A stretch of 64,000 bases of DNA from Methylobacterium sp. SyP6R (GTDB lineage: Bacteria > Pseudomonadota > Alphaproteobacteria > Rhizobiales > Beijerinckiaceae), in NCBI RefSeq assembly GCF_019216885.1, contig NZ_JAAQRC020000001.1, positions 682,001-746,000 of the forward strand, in the 5' to 3' direction. The notes below the pieces were generated by a model. That model worked only from the letters and a program-made list of their open reading frames with translations, searched no databases and had not been told where the DNA came from. Below, in pieces: positions 45,378-54,992 of this stretch. Numbering within the stretch: position 1 is the stretch's first letter; each line of letters opens with the position of its first letter. The position numbers and the translations under genes were made by a program.

Positions 45378-46334
45378 TTACTGCGTCGCCGCCGCCGCGC
45401 CGGCCCGGGTCGCCGCGTTGAACGAGGCGTCGAACACGCCGGGCGCCGCGAGCGGCCGCGGGATCAGCCCGGCGCGGTGATAGAGGTCGGCGACGCGCTG
45501 CTCGTCGGCGATCACGCTCGCGTCGATCGGCACCGGGCGGATGTCGGCCCGGCGGAACCAGGCGAGCGGCACCGCCTCGGGCAGGCCGATCAGCGCCGAC
45601 CAGCGTTTGGCGAAGGCCTCCGGGTTCGCCGTGCCCCAGACCCGTGCCCGGGCGAGCCGCCGCACGAAGTCCTCGAGCGCTGCGCGCTTCGAGGCGATGG
45701 CATCGTCGCGGGCGACCTGGAAGGTCAGGCCCGGGGTGAGCCCAGCTCCATCGGCGACGATGCGGGCCCGGCCCGAGGTCTCGAGTTGCGAGGTGTAGGG
45801 CTCCCAGGTCGCCCAGGCCTCGACCGCGCCGGAGGTGAGCGCCATCTGGGCATCGGCCGGCGGCAGAAACGACAAAGCGAGATCGCCCTTGCTCCAGCCG
45901 GCACGCTCAGCTTGTGCCAGGACGAGCATGTGGCCGATCGAGCCGCGCCCGGTGGCGATACGCTTGTCCTTCAGGTCGGCGAAGCGCGTCACCGCCGAAT
46001 CCGGCCGCACCAGCACGGCGAGGCCGGCCTGGTTCTGGCGGATGGCGAAGATCGCCTTGATCGGCGCCCCCGCGGCCGCCGCGAAGGTGAAGGGAGCGTC
46101 CCCGGCGATGCCGGTGTCGATCGCCCCGGCATTGAGCGCTTCGAGCAGCGGCGCGGCGGCGGCGAATTCGCGCCAGTCGATCCGGTAGGGCAGGCCGTCG
46201 AGGACGCCCGCCGCCTCCATCAGGGCGCGCGAGCCGCCCTTCTGGTCGCCGACCCGCAGGACGGTCTCGGCATGGAGGGGGAGGGCGGTGAGGACGAGGG
46301 CGAGAAGAGCCAGAATCTTGCGCATGATCGGCAT
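45378..46334 (-). CDS. SsuA-like sulfonate-binding periplasmic protein
   Basis: 318 residues with a signal peptide (MRKILALLALVLTALPLHA). The mature part has the NMT1/SsuA fold: LRVGDQKGGSRALMEAAG, AGDAPFTFAAAAGAPIKAIFAIRQN, DLKDKRIATGRGSIGHMLVLAQAERAG, AVEAWATWEPYTSQLE. It should deliver an aliphatic sulfonate or a similar ligand to an ABC importer. The start overlaps the stop of the upstream monooxygenase (TGATG). No ABC ATPase or permease follows in the window, so the importer is encoded elsewhere. Confidence 0.85.
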   Translation of the reverse strand: MPIMRKILALLALVLTALPLHAETVLRVGDQKGGSRALMEAAGVLDGLPYRIDWREFAAAAPLLEALNAGAIDTGIAGDAPFTFAAAAGAPIKAIFAIRQNQAGLAVLVRPDSAVTRFADLKDKRIATGRGSIGHMLVLAQAERAGWSKGDLALSFLPPADAQMALTSGAVEAWATWEPYTSQLETSGRARIVADGAGLTPGLTFQVARDDAIASKRAALEDFVRRLARARVWGTANPEAFAKRWSALIGLPEAVPLAWFRRADIRPVPIDASVIADEQRVADLYHRAGLIPRPLAAPGVFDASFNAATRAGAAAATQ

Positions 46335-47428
46335 CACGCGGCGGCCGGGCGGCGGGACGGCGCGCCGGCGAGATGCCGGAAGGCCGGGATCAGCTCGCGC
46401 CCGTACTGCACCGCATCCTCCAGCGGATCGAAGCCGCGGATCAGGAAGGTCGTCACCCCGAGAGCATGGTATTCGTGCAGGGCCTCCGCCACCTGCTCGG
46501 GCGTGCCGACGAGCGCCGTGGAATTGCCCTGCGCCCCGGTCTCGGCGGCGATCGCCGTGTAGAGCCGTCCTTCGGGCCGGTCTCCTTGAGCCGCGGCGGC
46601 GAGCAGCCGGCGCGAGCCCTCGTTCTGCGGGACCGCCGCGGGCCCGAGGCCGCGGGCGGCGCGCAAGGCCCTGGTGTGCTTCAGGATGTCCTCCGCCCGG
46701 GCCCAGGCGGCCGCTTCCGTGGCCGCCAGGATCGGCCGGAACGACAGGCTGAAGCGGATTTTTTCCTCGCGCCCATGCGCCCGGGCGGCGGCGCGCACCC
46801 GGGCGATCGTCTCGCGCACCTGCGCCTTCGTCTCGCCCCAGAGGGCGTAGGTGTCGGCGTGCCGGCCGGCGACCGCGATGGCCGCGTCCGACGAGCCGCC
46901 GAAATAGACCGGCAGGTGCGGCTGCCGCACCGGCTTCACCGCCGAGAACGCCTTGGCGACGCGGTAGTATCGCCCGTCGTAGTCGAACGGCTCGGGGCTG
47001 GTCCAGGACGCCTTGACGATGTCGAGATATTCCCGGGTCCGGTCGTAGCGCTCGTCCTTGGTGAGGGCATCGCCGTCCTGCGCCAGCTCGGCGTCGTTGC
47101 CGCCGGTGATGATGTGGACGGCCGCGCGTCCGTCGGTGATCTGGTCGAGGGTGGCGAGCTGGCGCGCCGCCACGGTCGGCGCCTGGAAGCCCGGGCGGTG
47201 CGCGATCATCAGGCCGATCCGCTCGGTCACCGAGGCGACGTACTGCGCCAGCGCGAAACTGTCCGGTGCGGTCGAGTGGAAGGCGATCAGCACCCGGTCG
47301 AATCCGCCATGCTCGTGCGCCTGCGCCGCCGCCCGGAGATAGGCCCGGTCGACGACCGGCCCGGTGGGCGCATGGATCTCCGACCCGTATTGGGCTCCGA
47401 CGAAGCCGATGAAGTTCACGTCCGGCAT
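46334..47428 (-). CDS. ssuD: FMNH2-dependent alkanesulfonate monooxygenase-like (LLM family)
   Basis: 364 residues of the luciferase-like fold. VNFIGFVGAQYGSEIHA, FDRVLIAFHSTAPDSFALAQYVASVTERIG, HRPGFQAPTVAARQLATLDQITDGRAAVHIITGGNDAE and YRVAKAFSAVKPVRQPHLPVYFGGSSDAAI match SsuD-type enzymes, which release sulfite from alkanesulfonates with reduced FMN from a separate reductase. The GGAG box is 8 bases from the ATG. It is flanked by an SsuA-like protein and an SfnB-like flavoprotein, all for sulfur scavenging. No reductase gene is present here. Confidence 0.86.
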   Translation of the reverse strand: MPDVNFIGFVGAQYGSEIHAPTGPVVDRAYLRAAAQAHEHGGFDRVLIAFHSTAPDSFALAQYVASVTERIGLMIAHRPGFQAPTVAARQLATLDQITDGRAAVHIITGGNDAELAQDGDALTKDERYDRTREYLDIVKASWTSPEPFDYDGRYYRVAKAFSAVKPVRQPHLPVYFGGSSDAAIAVAGRHADTYALWGETKAQVRETIARVRAAARAHGREEKIRFSLSFRPILAATEAAAWARAEDILKHTRALRAARGLGPAAVPQNEGSRRLLAAAAQGDRPEGRLYTAIAAETGAQGNSTALVGTPEQVAEALHEYHALGVTTFLIRGFDPLEDAVQYGRELIPAFRHLAGAPSRRPAAA

Positions 47429-47442
47429 GGACACATCTCCTC

Positions 47443-48630
47443 TCAGCCCAGGACCGCGCGCCCGGCCGCCAGCCGGACCGCGTCGCCCTGGGGGGTATGG
47501 ATGCGCGCGCACAGCACGTCGCGCAGGTGGCGTTCGAGTGGGTTCCTTCGCGACAATCCGGGATTGCCCACGAGCGCGACCGCGCCCTGCACCACCCCGA
47601 TCGCGTTCTCGGTGACGGTGAGCTTGATCAGCCCGCTCTCCGTGGCGGAGGGCGGCGCGCCCGCGTCGGTCTCGGCGGCGGCGCTGCGCAGGAGCCGGCG
47701 GTTGACGGACAGCAGGCGCTCGTTCTCGCCGAAAGCCTCCTGGAACCTGGCCAAGCTCGCCAGGGGCGCGCCGAGATTGGCCGGGGCCCGCTCGGCGAGG
47801 TGGGCGCACAGCCAGCCCTGCGCCGCCCGGGCGACGCCGTCGTAGAGGCTGGCGAGCAAGGTGGTGTTCCAGGCGAGCGTGATCGCGTCGGGCGTAGGCC
47901 CGGCGGCGGGCGGGCGCCAGTCGACGGCGTGGTCCTCCGGCACCAGGACCCCATCGAGCACCACGTCGTGGCTGCCGCTCGCCCGCAGGCCGAGATGGTC
48001 CCAGGTCTCCTCGATCCGCACGCCGGGTGCCGCCATCGGCACGACGACGAACCCGACCCGCGGCTCGGCCTCGTCGGTGCGGGCCCAGACCAGCCCGAAG
48101 GCGAGGATCGGCGCCCCCGTCGAGTAGATCTTGCGCCCCGTGACCCGCCAGCCCTCCGGCACCCGCCGCGCCACCGTCTCCGGCAGGCCGCCGCGGGCCG
48201 GCGAGCCGAGGGCCGGCTCGACCCGCAGCGCGTTGACGAAGGCCCCTTCACGCAAGGCCGCCTGCTGCAGCCGCGCGGCGAGGTCCGCCGGCCAGTCCGC
48301 CCGGGCGATGGTCGCGTGGTGGACGTATTGCATCGCCAGGACGAGGCTCGCCGCCGGGTCGGCCTCGGCGAGGGTCCCGATGACGGCGCCGGCGACCGAA
48401 AGCCCGGCGCCGGGGCCGCCGCGGACCTCCGGCACCGTCAGGGCGGCAAGCCCCGCCTCGCGGATCGCCGCGAGGCTCTCATGCGCGAAGCGCCCCTCGC
48501 GATCCGCGGCGGCGGCGAGCGGCGCGAGGACGGGGACGAGGGCCCGCGCGGCGGCGATCGGATCGCAGTCTGCCGGGACGAGGCCGCGCAGCGGGGCCGT
48601 CATGCCCGAGGAGAGCCGGACCGGATCCAT
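47443..48630 (-). CDS. Acyl-CoA dehydrogenase-type flavoprotein (SfnB/DszC-like)
   Basis: 395 residues with the acyl-CoA dehydrogenase fold but without an acyl-CoA catalytic Glu pattern: TVPEVRGGPGAGLSVAG, GWRVTGRKIYSTGAPILAFGLVWARTD, GLRASGSHDVVLDGVLVP and ARFQEAFGENERLL. Members such as SfnB and DszC use reduced flavin and oxygen to attack sulfur compounds. Being first in the operon with SsuD- and SsuA-like genes supports a role in sulfone or sulfonate use. A start at 48603 is equally plausible; neither has a good ribosome site. Confidence 0.82.
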   Translation of the reverse strand: MDPVRLSSGMTAPLRGLVPADCDPIAAARALVPVLAPLAAAADREGRFAHESLAAIREAGLAALTVPEVRGGPGAGLSVAGAVIGTLAEADPAASLVLAMQYVHHATIARADWPADLAARLQQAALREGAFVNALRVEPALGSPARGGLPETVARRVPEGWRVTGRKIYSTGAPILAFGLVWARTDEAEPRVGFVVVPMAAPGVRIEETWDHLGLRASGSHDVVLDGVLVPEDHAVDWRPPAAGPTPDAITLAWNTTLLASLYDGVARAAQGWLCAHLAERAPANLGAPLASLARFQEAFGENERLLSVNRRLLRSAAAETDAGAPPSATESGLIKLTVTENAIGVVQGAVALVGNPGLSRRNPLERHLRDVLCARIHTPQGDAVRLAAGRAVLG

Positions 48631-48989
48631 CGAAACGGGATCATCGTCGCACTCCTTCCTGTGCCGGGCACGCCTTCGAATCGGAAATGTCGGCTTGGGG
48701 ATGCAAGCATGCCGACACGAACTGAAATTTGATCTGAGATGACATGAACGTCAATCGGAATGATATTCCGCATTTTACGTGAATATGAGGAGCATTTTTT
48801 CTTAGATGTGCGAAATCAAGTGACGGAATTTCTGCCAGGCGATCGACCGTGATGGCGTCTTACTTCTGAATGGGACGGATGTCGGGCAGCAGGATCTCGC
48901 CGTGCCCGGATCCTCGGGCCGAGCCGCCGGAAGGGCCGCTCCGGCGGCCATGACGTCCGGGACCCGCAGTGCCGGAGGCGAGGCCGGCC
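48631..48989. other. Upstream region of the sulfonate operon
   Basis: 359 bp. The part 48690-48860 is AT-rich for this genome and should hold the operon promoter. It contains the perfect palindrome at 48756-48770. The part 48870-48985 is GC-rich with no recognisable gene; it is the 3' flank of the SnoaL-like gene. Confidence 0.5.
48756..48770. promoter_or_regulatory. Palindrome upstream of the sulfonate operon
   Basis: CGGAATgatATTCCG is a perfect 6-bp inverted repeat around three bases in the AT-rich leader, 126 bp before the first start. It is a plausible operator for a sulfur-status regulator, but no regulator gene next to the operon identifies itself. Confidence 0.5.
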
Positions 48990-49388
48990 TCACCCGGCCG
49001 GCGGGTCGAGCAGCACCCAGAGGCGCACGATCCTGCCGTCGGCGATCTCGGCCACGTCGGTTCCGGTGACCGCGACGGGTCCGCCCTCCGGACCGGCTTG
49101 CCATCGCAGGGCAGCCAGTCCGTGGTGCCCGACCGCCGCGCCGATCGGCGTGAACCGGAAGGTGGGCCCGAACTGATCCAGGAGCTTGCCGGCCACCGCA
49201 GCGATGGCGGCACGCCCCCGCACGATATCCGCCGGCTCGAACATGACCGGCTCGGCCACGAAGAGGTCGTCCATGGCCGCCGCCCGCCTGCCGGCGTCGC
49301 GCTCGTTGAAGACGCGCTCCAGGTTGGCGCGCAGCAGCCGGTCGTGGTCCGGCTCCCCCGCCGGTCGGGTCTCGATGGGATCGGGCAT
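48990..49388 (-). CDS. SnoaL-like/NTF2-fold protein
   Basis: 132 residues. [55 protein letters not shown] and the late [20 protein letters not shown] match the SnoaL-like branch of the NTF2 fold, which forms small barrels with a ligand pocket. The function is not fixed: isomerases, cyclases and ligand-binding proteins all use it. It sits 3' of an SDR fragment and an intact SDR, so it may belong to the same small-molecule pathway, under the nearby LysR regulator. Confidence 0.78.
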   Translation of the reverse strand: MPDPIETRPAGEPDHDRLLRANLERVFNERDAGRRAAAMDDLFVAEPVMFEPADIVRGRAAIAAVAGKLLDQFGPTFRFTPIGAAVGHHGLAALRWQAGPEGGPVAVTGTDVAEIADGRIVRLWVLLDPPAG

Positions 49389-49486
49389 CGTTCGTCTCCG
49401 TCGGTCGCCGGCGTCGCGCCGGCCGTGTCGGTTCGCGGGCTGCATGGTCCGTGAGCAGAGCATTCGCAAGGTCGCGACGCGCGACA

Positions 49487-49612
49487 GGCGAGATATCCGC
49501 CATCCGCGGTCGAGGCGGCGCCCGTGACGAAGCCGGCCTCCGGCCCGCTCAGGAAGGCTGCGAGCACGGCGATCCCGGTGTCCTGGCCCCTACGTCCGAG
49601 CGCGATCGGCAG
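49487..49612 (-). pseudogene. C-terminal remnant of an SDR gene
   Basis: On the minus strand one frame reads [29 protein letters not shown] and TADGGYLA, which is the last 40 or so residues of a classical SDR. No cofactor loop or catalytic residues precede it and the natural stop is gone. It sits just 3' of an intact SDR gene, so a second SDR copy has been lost, leaving only its tail. Confidence 0.65.
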
Positions 49613-49660
49613 CCGGCCGCCATCCCGCCCGCCGGGCGGGGCGTGAAGGGGCTCTGCCGG

Positions 49661-50383
49661 TCAGACGAGACGGGCGCCGCCGTCGACGTGCAGGGTCTCG
49701 CCGGTCATGAAGCCGTTGCTCATCAGGAAGACCACCGCCGCACCCGCCTCCTCGGCCGTGCCGAGACGGCGCTGCGGCAGCCTTTCGGTGAGCGCGGCGA
49801 CGTACGCGTCGCGGTTCGCGCCGAGCGTGCGGGCCAGGAGCGGGGTGTCGGTGGTGCCCGGCGACAGGGTGTTCACCCGCACCGGCGCCAGTTCGAGGGC
49901 GAGGCCGCGGGCGAGGGCCTCCATCGCGGCCGAGGCGGCGGCCAGCACGGCGGTGCCGTGGGCGTTGGGGCGGTCGGCCAGGGCCCCGGAGACGAGGGTG
50001 ACGGAGCCGTCCCGGGCCAGCCGGTCGCCGAGAGCGCGCAGGGCGTGCACCGCGGCCCAGATCCGCTCGTCGAAGGCACGCTTCAGGTGATCGACCTCGG
50101 CCTCCAGGATCTTGCCGGCGACGAAGGTGCCGGCGAGCAGCACGAGATGATCGACCCGGCGGAGATCCGCGAGCCCTGCCGCGATGGTCTCGGGCCGGGT
50201 CACGTCCGCGGCGCGCCAGCCGGCAAAGCCGTTCTCCGCCGCGACGCGCTCGGCGCCCTCGGCATGGGAGCCGACCACGACGACCTTCGCGCCCGCCGCC
50301 ATGGCCTGCCGGGCCGCCGCGAGACCGATGCCGGAGGTGCCGCCGAAGACGACGATGGTGCGGTCCTGAAGGGTGCTGCTCAC
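49661..50383 (-). CDS. SDR family oxidoreductase lacking the Tyr-Lys pair
   Basis: 240 residues. The cofactor loop ([20 protein letters not shown]) and the C-terminal [16 protein letters not shown] are typical. But where classical SDRs have YxxxK, this protein has [25 protein letters not shown]: the Tyr and Lys are missing, while a Ser in VSGAL is kept. Such SDRs form a known side branch with uncertain chemistry. It is divergent from a LysR regulator. The GTG start is supported by the homologous N-terminus ([14 protein letters not shown]); no strong ribosome site is seen. Confidence 0.78.
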   Translation of the reverse strand: MSSTLQDRTIVVFGGTSGIGLAAARQAMAAGAKVVVVGSHAEGAERVAAENGFAGWRAADVTRPETIAAGLADLRRVDHLVLLAGTFVAGKILEAEVDHLKRAFDERIWAAVHALRALGDRLARDGSVTLVSGALADRPNAHGTAVLAAASAAMEALARGLALELAPVRVNTLSPGTTDTPLLARTLGANRDAYVAALTERLPQRRLGTAEEAGAAVVFLMSNGFMTGETLHVDGGARLV

Positions 50384-50488
50384 GTCGACGGTCCATCCCG
50401 ACGGCGCCGGTGTCGCGCCGATGGAAGGAGAATGGCTATGCGCCCGCATCTTGATAATCGAGCCGACAATCGCTTCAGTCATGCCGTC

Positions 50489-51454
50489 ATGGAACAGATC
50501 GGCCTCGACCGTCTCACCGGCCTCGTCGCCTTCGCGCGGGCCGCCTCGCTCGGCAGCTTCACGGCGGCGGCGCGCTCGCTCGGGATCTCGCCCTCCGCGG
50601 TCAGCAAGAGCGTGCAGCGGCTGGAGGAGCGGCTGGGCGTGAGCCTGTTCACCAGGACCACGCGCTCGCTGACGCTGACGCCCGAAGGCCGCGACCTGCA
50701 CGAGCGGGCGCTGCGGCTCCTGCGCGAGGCCGAGGCGATCGAGCAGGCTGCCGCGGCGGCGCGCTCCGAGCCGGCCGGGACCCTGAAGGTGACGGCGCCG
50801 CTCCCGGTGGGCGTGCACCTTCTCGCGCCCGCGCTGCCGCGGTTCCGCGAGCGCTACCCGAGGCTGTCGATCGACCTGCGCCTGGGCGACCGTTTCGCGG
50901 ACCTGATCGAGGAGGGCATCGACGTCGCGATCCGGGTGGGCGAACTGTCCGATTCCCGCCTGATCTCGCGCCGCCTCGCGCCGCACCGGGTCTGCGCGTT
51001 CGCGTCGCCGGGCTACCTGGCACGGCGCGGCGTCCCCGAGCATCCGGACGACCTCGTCCGCCACGAGTGCGTGACCTTCCGCTTCCAGAGTACCGGCCAG
51101 GAACTGCGCTGGCCCTTCCGCATCGGCGGCCGCACGGTCGAAGTCACGCCGAGGGCCGGCATCGTCACGGATTTCAGCGATGCCGTCGCGGCGATCCTGG
51201 TGGCGGGCGGCGGCATCGGGATCTCGCCGACCTACATCGCCGCGCCCCATGTCGAGCGGGGAGAGCTGGTGCCCGTCCTGCGGGCCTTCGCGGTCGAGCG
51301 GTCCGTCTTCGCCGCTTTGTGGCCGGAAAGCCGGCGTGCCAACCCGAACGTGAGGGCGTTCCTGGGCTTTCTCGACGAGATTTTTCCGGCACCGGCGCCG
51401 TGGGACGGGATGCTCGCCCCGCCCGTCGCGAAAGGCGAGGCCGACCCGGACTGA
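50489..51454 (+). CDS. LysR family transcriptional regulator
   Basis: 321 residues. The N-terminal winged helix is standard ([56 protein letters not shown]), followed by the periplasmic-binding-like effector domain ([79 protein letters not shown]). It is divergent from the SDR gene 105 bp away and probably controls it. An ATG 17 codons upstream is possible, but the chosen start fits the family N-terminus. Confidence 0.91.
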   Translation: MEQIGLDRLTGLVAFARAASLGSFTAAARSLGISPSAVSKSVQRLEERLGVSLFTRTTRSLTLTPEGRDLHERALRLLREAEAIEQAAAAARSEPAGTLKVTAPLPVGVHLLAPALPRFRERYPRLSIDLRLGDRFADLIEEGIDVAIRVGELSDSRLISRRLAPHRVCAFASPGYLARRGVPEHPDDLVRHECVTFRFQSTGQELRWPFRIGGRTVEVTPRAGIVTDFSDAVAAILVAGGGIGISPTYIAAPHVERGELVPVLRAFAVERSVFAALWPESRRANPNVRAFLGFLDEIFPAPAPWDGMLAPPVAKGEADPD

Positions 51455-51498
51455 TGCCGGCTCTCGTCACGAACGGTCCTCGGTCGTACGCCACCCCC

Positions 51499-52653
51499 TC
51501 ACACCCCGACCGCCGGGACCGCCGCGATTCCCGCCCCAGCCGCCCAGGCGCCGAGATCCTGCTTGCGGATCGCCGCCGCCATCATGTCGGGAAACAGGTC
51601 CGGCGTGCAGGCGAAGGAGGGCACGCCGAGGGCGGCGAGGCGGGCCGCGAGCGCGCGGTCGTAAGCAGGGGCCCCCTCGTCGGAGAGGGCCAGCAGGGCC
51701 ACCACCTGCACGCCGGCCGCGACCAGGCGTTGCGCCTGGGCGAGCAGCCCGGCCTCGACCCCGCCCTCGTAGAGGTCGGAGATCAGCACCAGCACCGTAT
51801 CCTCGGGCCGGGTGATGCGCGACGCGCAATAGCCGACCGCCCGGTTGATGTCGGTGCCGCCGCCGAGCTGGACCGAGAACAAGATCTCGACCGGATCGTC
51901 GAGATCTTCGGTGAGATCGACGACTTGCGTGTCGAACACCACGAGCCGCGTCGAGACCGCCGGGAGCGAGGCCATCACCGCCCCGAAGATGCTCGAATAG
52001 ACGACCGAATTCGCCATCGAGCCGGATTGGTCGATGCACAGGATCACGTCCTTGAGCGAACCGCGGCTCCTGCGGCCGTGGCCGAGGCGGGTTTCCGGGA
52101 TGATGGTGCGGTACTCGGCCTGGTAGTGGCGCAGGTTCGCCCGGATGGTGCGGTGCCAGTCGATCTCGGCGTGGCGCGGCCGCCGGTTGAGGCTGGCGCG
52201 GTCGATCGCGCCGGCGACCGCTTGGCGGACCGGCTCCTCCAGCCGCTTCATCAACTCATCCACGACCTTGCGCACCACGAGGCGGGCGGTCTCCCTGGTG
52301 CGCCCGCCGAGCAGGCCCCGCATCGAGATCAGGGTCGAGACCAGGTTCACGTCGGGCTGGAGCGCGTCCAGCATCTCCGGCTCGGTCAGCATCCGCTTGA
52401 GATCGAGCCGCTCGAAGGCGTCGCGCTGCATCACCTGCACGACGGAAGCCGGAAAGTAGTCGCGGATGTCGCCGAGCCAGCGCGGCACGGAGGGGGCGGA
52501 GGCGCCGAGGCCCCCCTTGCGGTCGGAATCGTACAGGGCGCCGAGCGCCCGGTCGAGGCGCTGGTCGCGCTCCCCGAGGGCGCAGCCGGTCCCCTCCGCG
52601 GCCCCGCCGCCGAGGACGAGGCGCCAGCGGCGCAGGCGTTCGGTCTCGCTCAT
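51499..52653 (-). CDS. vWA-domain protein of a MoxR-associated cluster
   Basis: 384 residues. The C-terminal half is a von Willebrand A domain with an intact MIDAS (VILCIDQSGSMA, D208-x-S210-x-S212; later SVQLGGGTDINRAV and LVLISDLYEGG). The N-terminal 190 residues are helical and of the CoxE/YehP-like type seen with MoxR ATPases (LGGGAAEGTGCALGERDQRLDRALGALYD, LKRMLTEPEMLDALQPDVNLVSTLIS). It should bind a partner through a metal ion. It overlaps the DUF5682-like gene by four bases and is the last gene of the five-gene operon. Confidence 0.85.
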   Translation of the reverse strand: MSETERLRRWRLVLGGGAAEGTGCALGERDQRLDRALGALYDSDRKGGLGASAPSVPRWLGDIRDYFPASVVQVMQRDAFERLDLKRMLTEPEMLDALQPDVNLVSTLISMRGLLGGRTRETARLVVRKVVDELMKRLEEPVRQAVAGAIDRASLNRRPRHAEIDWHRTIRANLRHYQAEYRTIIPETRLGHGRRSRGSLKDVILCIDQSGSMANSVVYSSIFGAVMASLPAVSTRLVVFDTQVVDLTEDLDDPVEILFSVQLGGGTDINRAVGYCASRITRPEDTVLVLISDLYEGGVEAGLLAQAQRLVAAGVQVVALLALSDEGAPAYDRALAARLAALGVPSFACTPDLFPDMMAAAIRKQDLGAWAAGAGIAAVPAVGV

Positions 52654-54944
52654 GCGGCGTCTCCGGTGGTCGTCGGCGCGAGCAGCAGTCGCAGGATCGG
52701 CAGCACGCTCGCGGCGCGGCGCGCATCGAAGCCCTCCGCGCCGGGGGCTGCGCCCCCGGGCCGGGCCAGGGTCTCGCCGATCGCCCGGCGCTCGGCCGGG
52801 GCCAGCGTCGCGAAGGTGCGGCGCACCAGCGGCAGCAGCTCGGTGAACAGGGCCTCGTCGAGGCCGGCGAGCCAGTCGTCGACGATGCCGAGCAGGCCCT
52901 GGCCGTGGATCAGGACCGGGCCGCTCTCCTCCAGGAAACCCTCGATCCAGGCGGCGGCCGGAACGGCGCCCGTGGCCCGCGACAAAGCCAGGCGCAGGCG
53001 GGTGCCGGCCTCCTCGGCATCGATGGCGCGGTCGTCGAACAGCAGCCGGACGGCCCGGCCGACGACGCGGCCATGGACGTGCTCCTGGTCGGCAAGCGAC
53101 CGCAAGGCGTCCTGCCAGGTCGCCTTCAGCTCCGGGTCTTCCAGGAGGGCGACCGCCCCCGAGACCGCGACGATGCGTGTCTTCGCGGCTTGCGCGGCAT
53201 CGTCGTCGAGGCTCTGGCAGGCGGCGACGAGGCCGGCGGCGGCCCGGGGCACCAGGCCCCGCACGAGAGCCAGGACCGGTTCGGTGTCGGAGGAGCGGAC
53301 CGAGCCGTAGCGGGCGAGCTCGGCCAGAGCCGGCAGCGCCTCCATCAGGTCGAACACGTCGGCCGAGACCGCGGCGCGGTCGTCGAGCGCCCGGACCACC
53401 TGCGCCGTCGCCTCGGGCAGGTCGGCATCGAGCAGCGTCCCGACGAGGTGAGAGAGGTCGGCGACGCGCTGCGCCCCCCGCGCCCGGGTCTTCACCCGGG
53501 AGGCGGCGGCCTCCGCCACGGTGCCGCCCTCGGCCGAGGCGGCCACCAGCTCCACCACCCAGTCCGGCTGCCAGGCGAGGAACCACGCCTCCTTGAAGGT
53601 GCCGCGCCCGCGCGCCTCGCGCCGCGTGCCCCAGGGCACGCCGATCAGCGCCAGCCGGTTGAGGAAGTGGCTGCGGGCGAGATCGGTCTCCTTGCGCAGG
53701 TCGAGGACGAGGTCGCCGGCGGCAGCGCCGGGCTTGAGGCGCAGGCGCTTGCACTGCGCCTCGAAATCCGTCTCCACCGGCGTGCCGGGGCTGTCGGGCG
53801 GGGTGGCGCCCAGGCGCTCGCCGATGACGAGCTTGCGCCGGATCAGCCCCATCGGCGCCGGATCGGCAAAGCACAGGGTCGCCTGCGTCGCCTCGTCGAG
53901 ATCGTCGAGGGAGGGGCGGGAGCGCCCGCGGAACGCCGCCAGGGCCTCGGCGAGGCGCGCCGCCTCGATCACCGAGGCCGGCGAGGCGTCGAGATCTTCC
54001 TCGCGCAGGAGCGCGGCGGCTCGGGCGAGCCAACGGGCGGCGACCCGGCCCTCGTGGTACCACAGCGTGTCGTACCATTCCGGCGACAGCACCCCGGCGC
54101 GGTAGCCGGAGGCGGTCGCCAGCCGCTCGTAGGACCACGGTGCCCAGGCGGCCGCGACCTTGGTCTTCGGCAGACCCTTGAGCACGGCGGTCTCGGCGGA
54201 GGCCTGACCCTTGGCGTCGTGGCGCGCGAGCGCCGGCACGTGCCAGGCGCCGCACACCACCGCGATCCGCGAAAACTCCTCCTTGGCGGCCTTGCGGATC
54301 GCCGCCCGCATATGCGCCTCGCGGGCCTCCTCGCGGATGCCGTCCTCCGGATCGGGTCCGGCGCCCTCGCGCAGGGCGCCCATCGCCTCGGCGATCGCCG
54401 CGAACACGTCGCCGTCGGCGCCGGCCCGGCTCTCCACCAGGGCGTCCCACCAGCGTTCGCCGTCCGGGTAGCCGGCGGCGGCGGCGAGTTCGCCGAGGGG
54501 ATCGCGGCGGATCGCGGCCGGGGCCGGCACGAGCGATGATTCCTGGCCCGGCTCCTCCGCCGCGTCAGTGACCGGCTCGGCCTCGATCGGCGCGGCTTCG
54601 CCCTCCGGCGGGGCGCCGAACCCGTCGGCGAGCTGGATGGCGTGCGGCAGGTCGATGAAGCGGATCGCGGCGCCTGCCGCCAGCCCGTGGCGCATCGCCA
54701 CCCATTCGGGCGAGAAGGCCGCGAACGGGAAGAACGCGCAATCGCGCGGGCGGTCGGGCCGGTAGACGAGGAGCGCCACCGGCGGCGCCATCGCCTCGTG
54801 GGCGGCGAGGGGGATCAGCGCATCGGCATCCGGCGGCCCCTCGATCAGCAGGCAATCGGGCGCGAAGTCGGTGAGCGCCGCCCGGAGCGAGCGGGCCGAG
54901 CCGGGGCCGTGGTGGCGGATGCCGAAGAGGCGGATGTCGGGCAT
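52650..54944 (-). CDS. DUF5682-like protein with TraB/TIKI-like motifs
   Basis: 764 residues, cytoplasmic. The N-terminus (RLFGIRHHGPGSARSLRAAL, then DCLLIEGPPDAD) has the layout GxxHxG-S...P-D-x-x-x-x-E of TraB/PrgY/TIKI-type metallo-hydrolases, and VVCGAWHVPALA (His235) fits their last motif; His11/12, Glu35 and His235 are candidate metal ligands (inference). The rest (about 280-764) is a long, mostly helical region rich in Leu and Ala, with many Arg and Asp. The family is usually found with MoxR ATPase and vWA genes, as here. Catalytic activity has not, to my knowledge, been shown. Confidence 0.75.
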   Translation of the reverse strand: MPDIRLFGIRHHGPGSARSLRAALTDFAPDCLLIEGPPDADALIPLAAHEAMAPPVALLVYRPDRPRDCAFFPFAAFSPEWVAMRHGLAAGAAIRFIDLPHAIQLADGFGAPPEGEAAPIEAEPVTDAAEEPGQESSLVPAPAAIRRDPLGELAAAAGYPDGERWWDALVESRAGADGDVFAAIAEAMGALREGAGPDPEDGIREEAREAHMRAAIRKAAKEEFSRIAVVCGAWHVPALARHDAKGQASAETAVLKGLPKTKVAAAWAPWSYERLATASGYRAGVLSPEWYDTLWYHEGRVAARWLARAAALLREEDLDASPASVIEAARLAEALAAFRGRSRPSLDDLDEATQATLCFADPAPMGLIRRKLVIGERLGATPPDSPGTPVETDFEAQCKRLRLKPGAAAGDLVLDLRKETDLARSHFLNRLALIGVPWGTRREARGRGTFKEAWFLAWQPDWVVELVAASAEGGTVAEAAASRVKTRARGAQRVADLSHLVGTLLDADLPEATAQVVRALDDRAAVSADVFDLMEALPALAELARYGSVRSSDTEPVLALVRGLVPRAAAGLVAACQSLDDDAAQAAKTRIVAVSGAVALLEDPELKATWQDALRSLADQEHVHGRVVGRAVRLLFDDRAIDAEEAGTRLRLALSRATGAVPAAAWIEGFLEESGPVLIHGQGLLGIVDDWLAGLDEALFTELLPLVRRTFATLAPAERRAIGETLARPGGAAPGAEGFDARRAASVLPILRLLLAPTTTGDAA

Positions 54945-54992
54945 CGTCGCGGGGAGCCTGTTTGACCGATTGTGCGGATCATCCCAGCCAGA

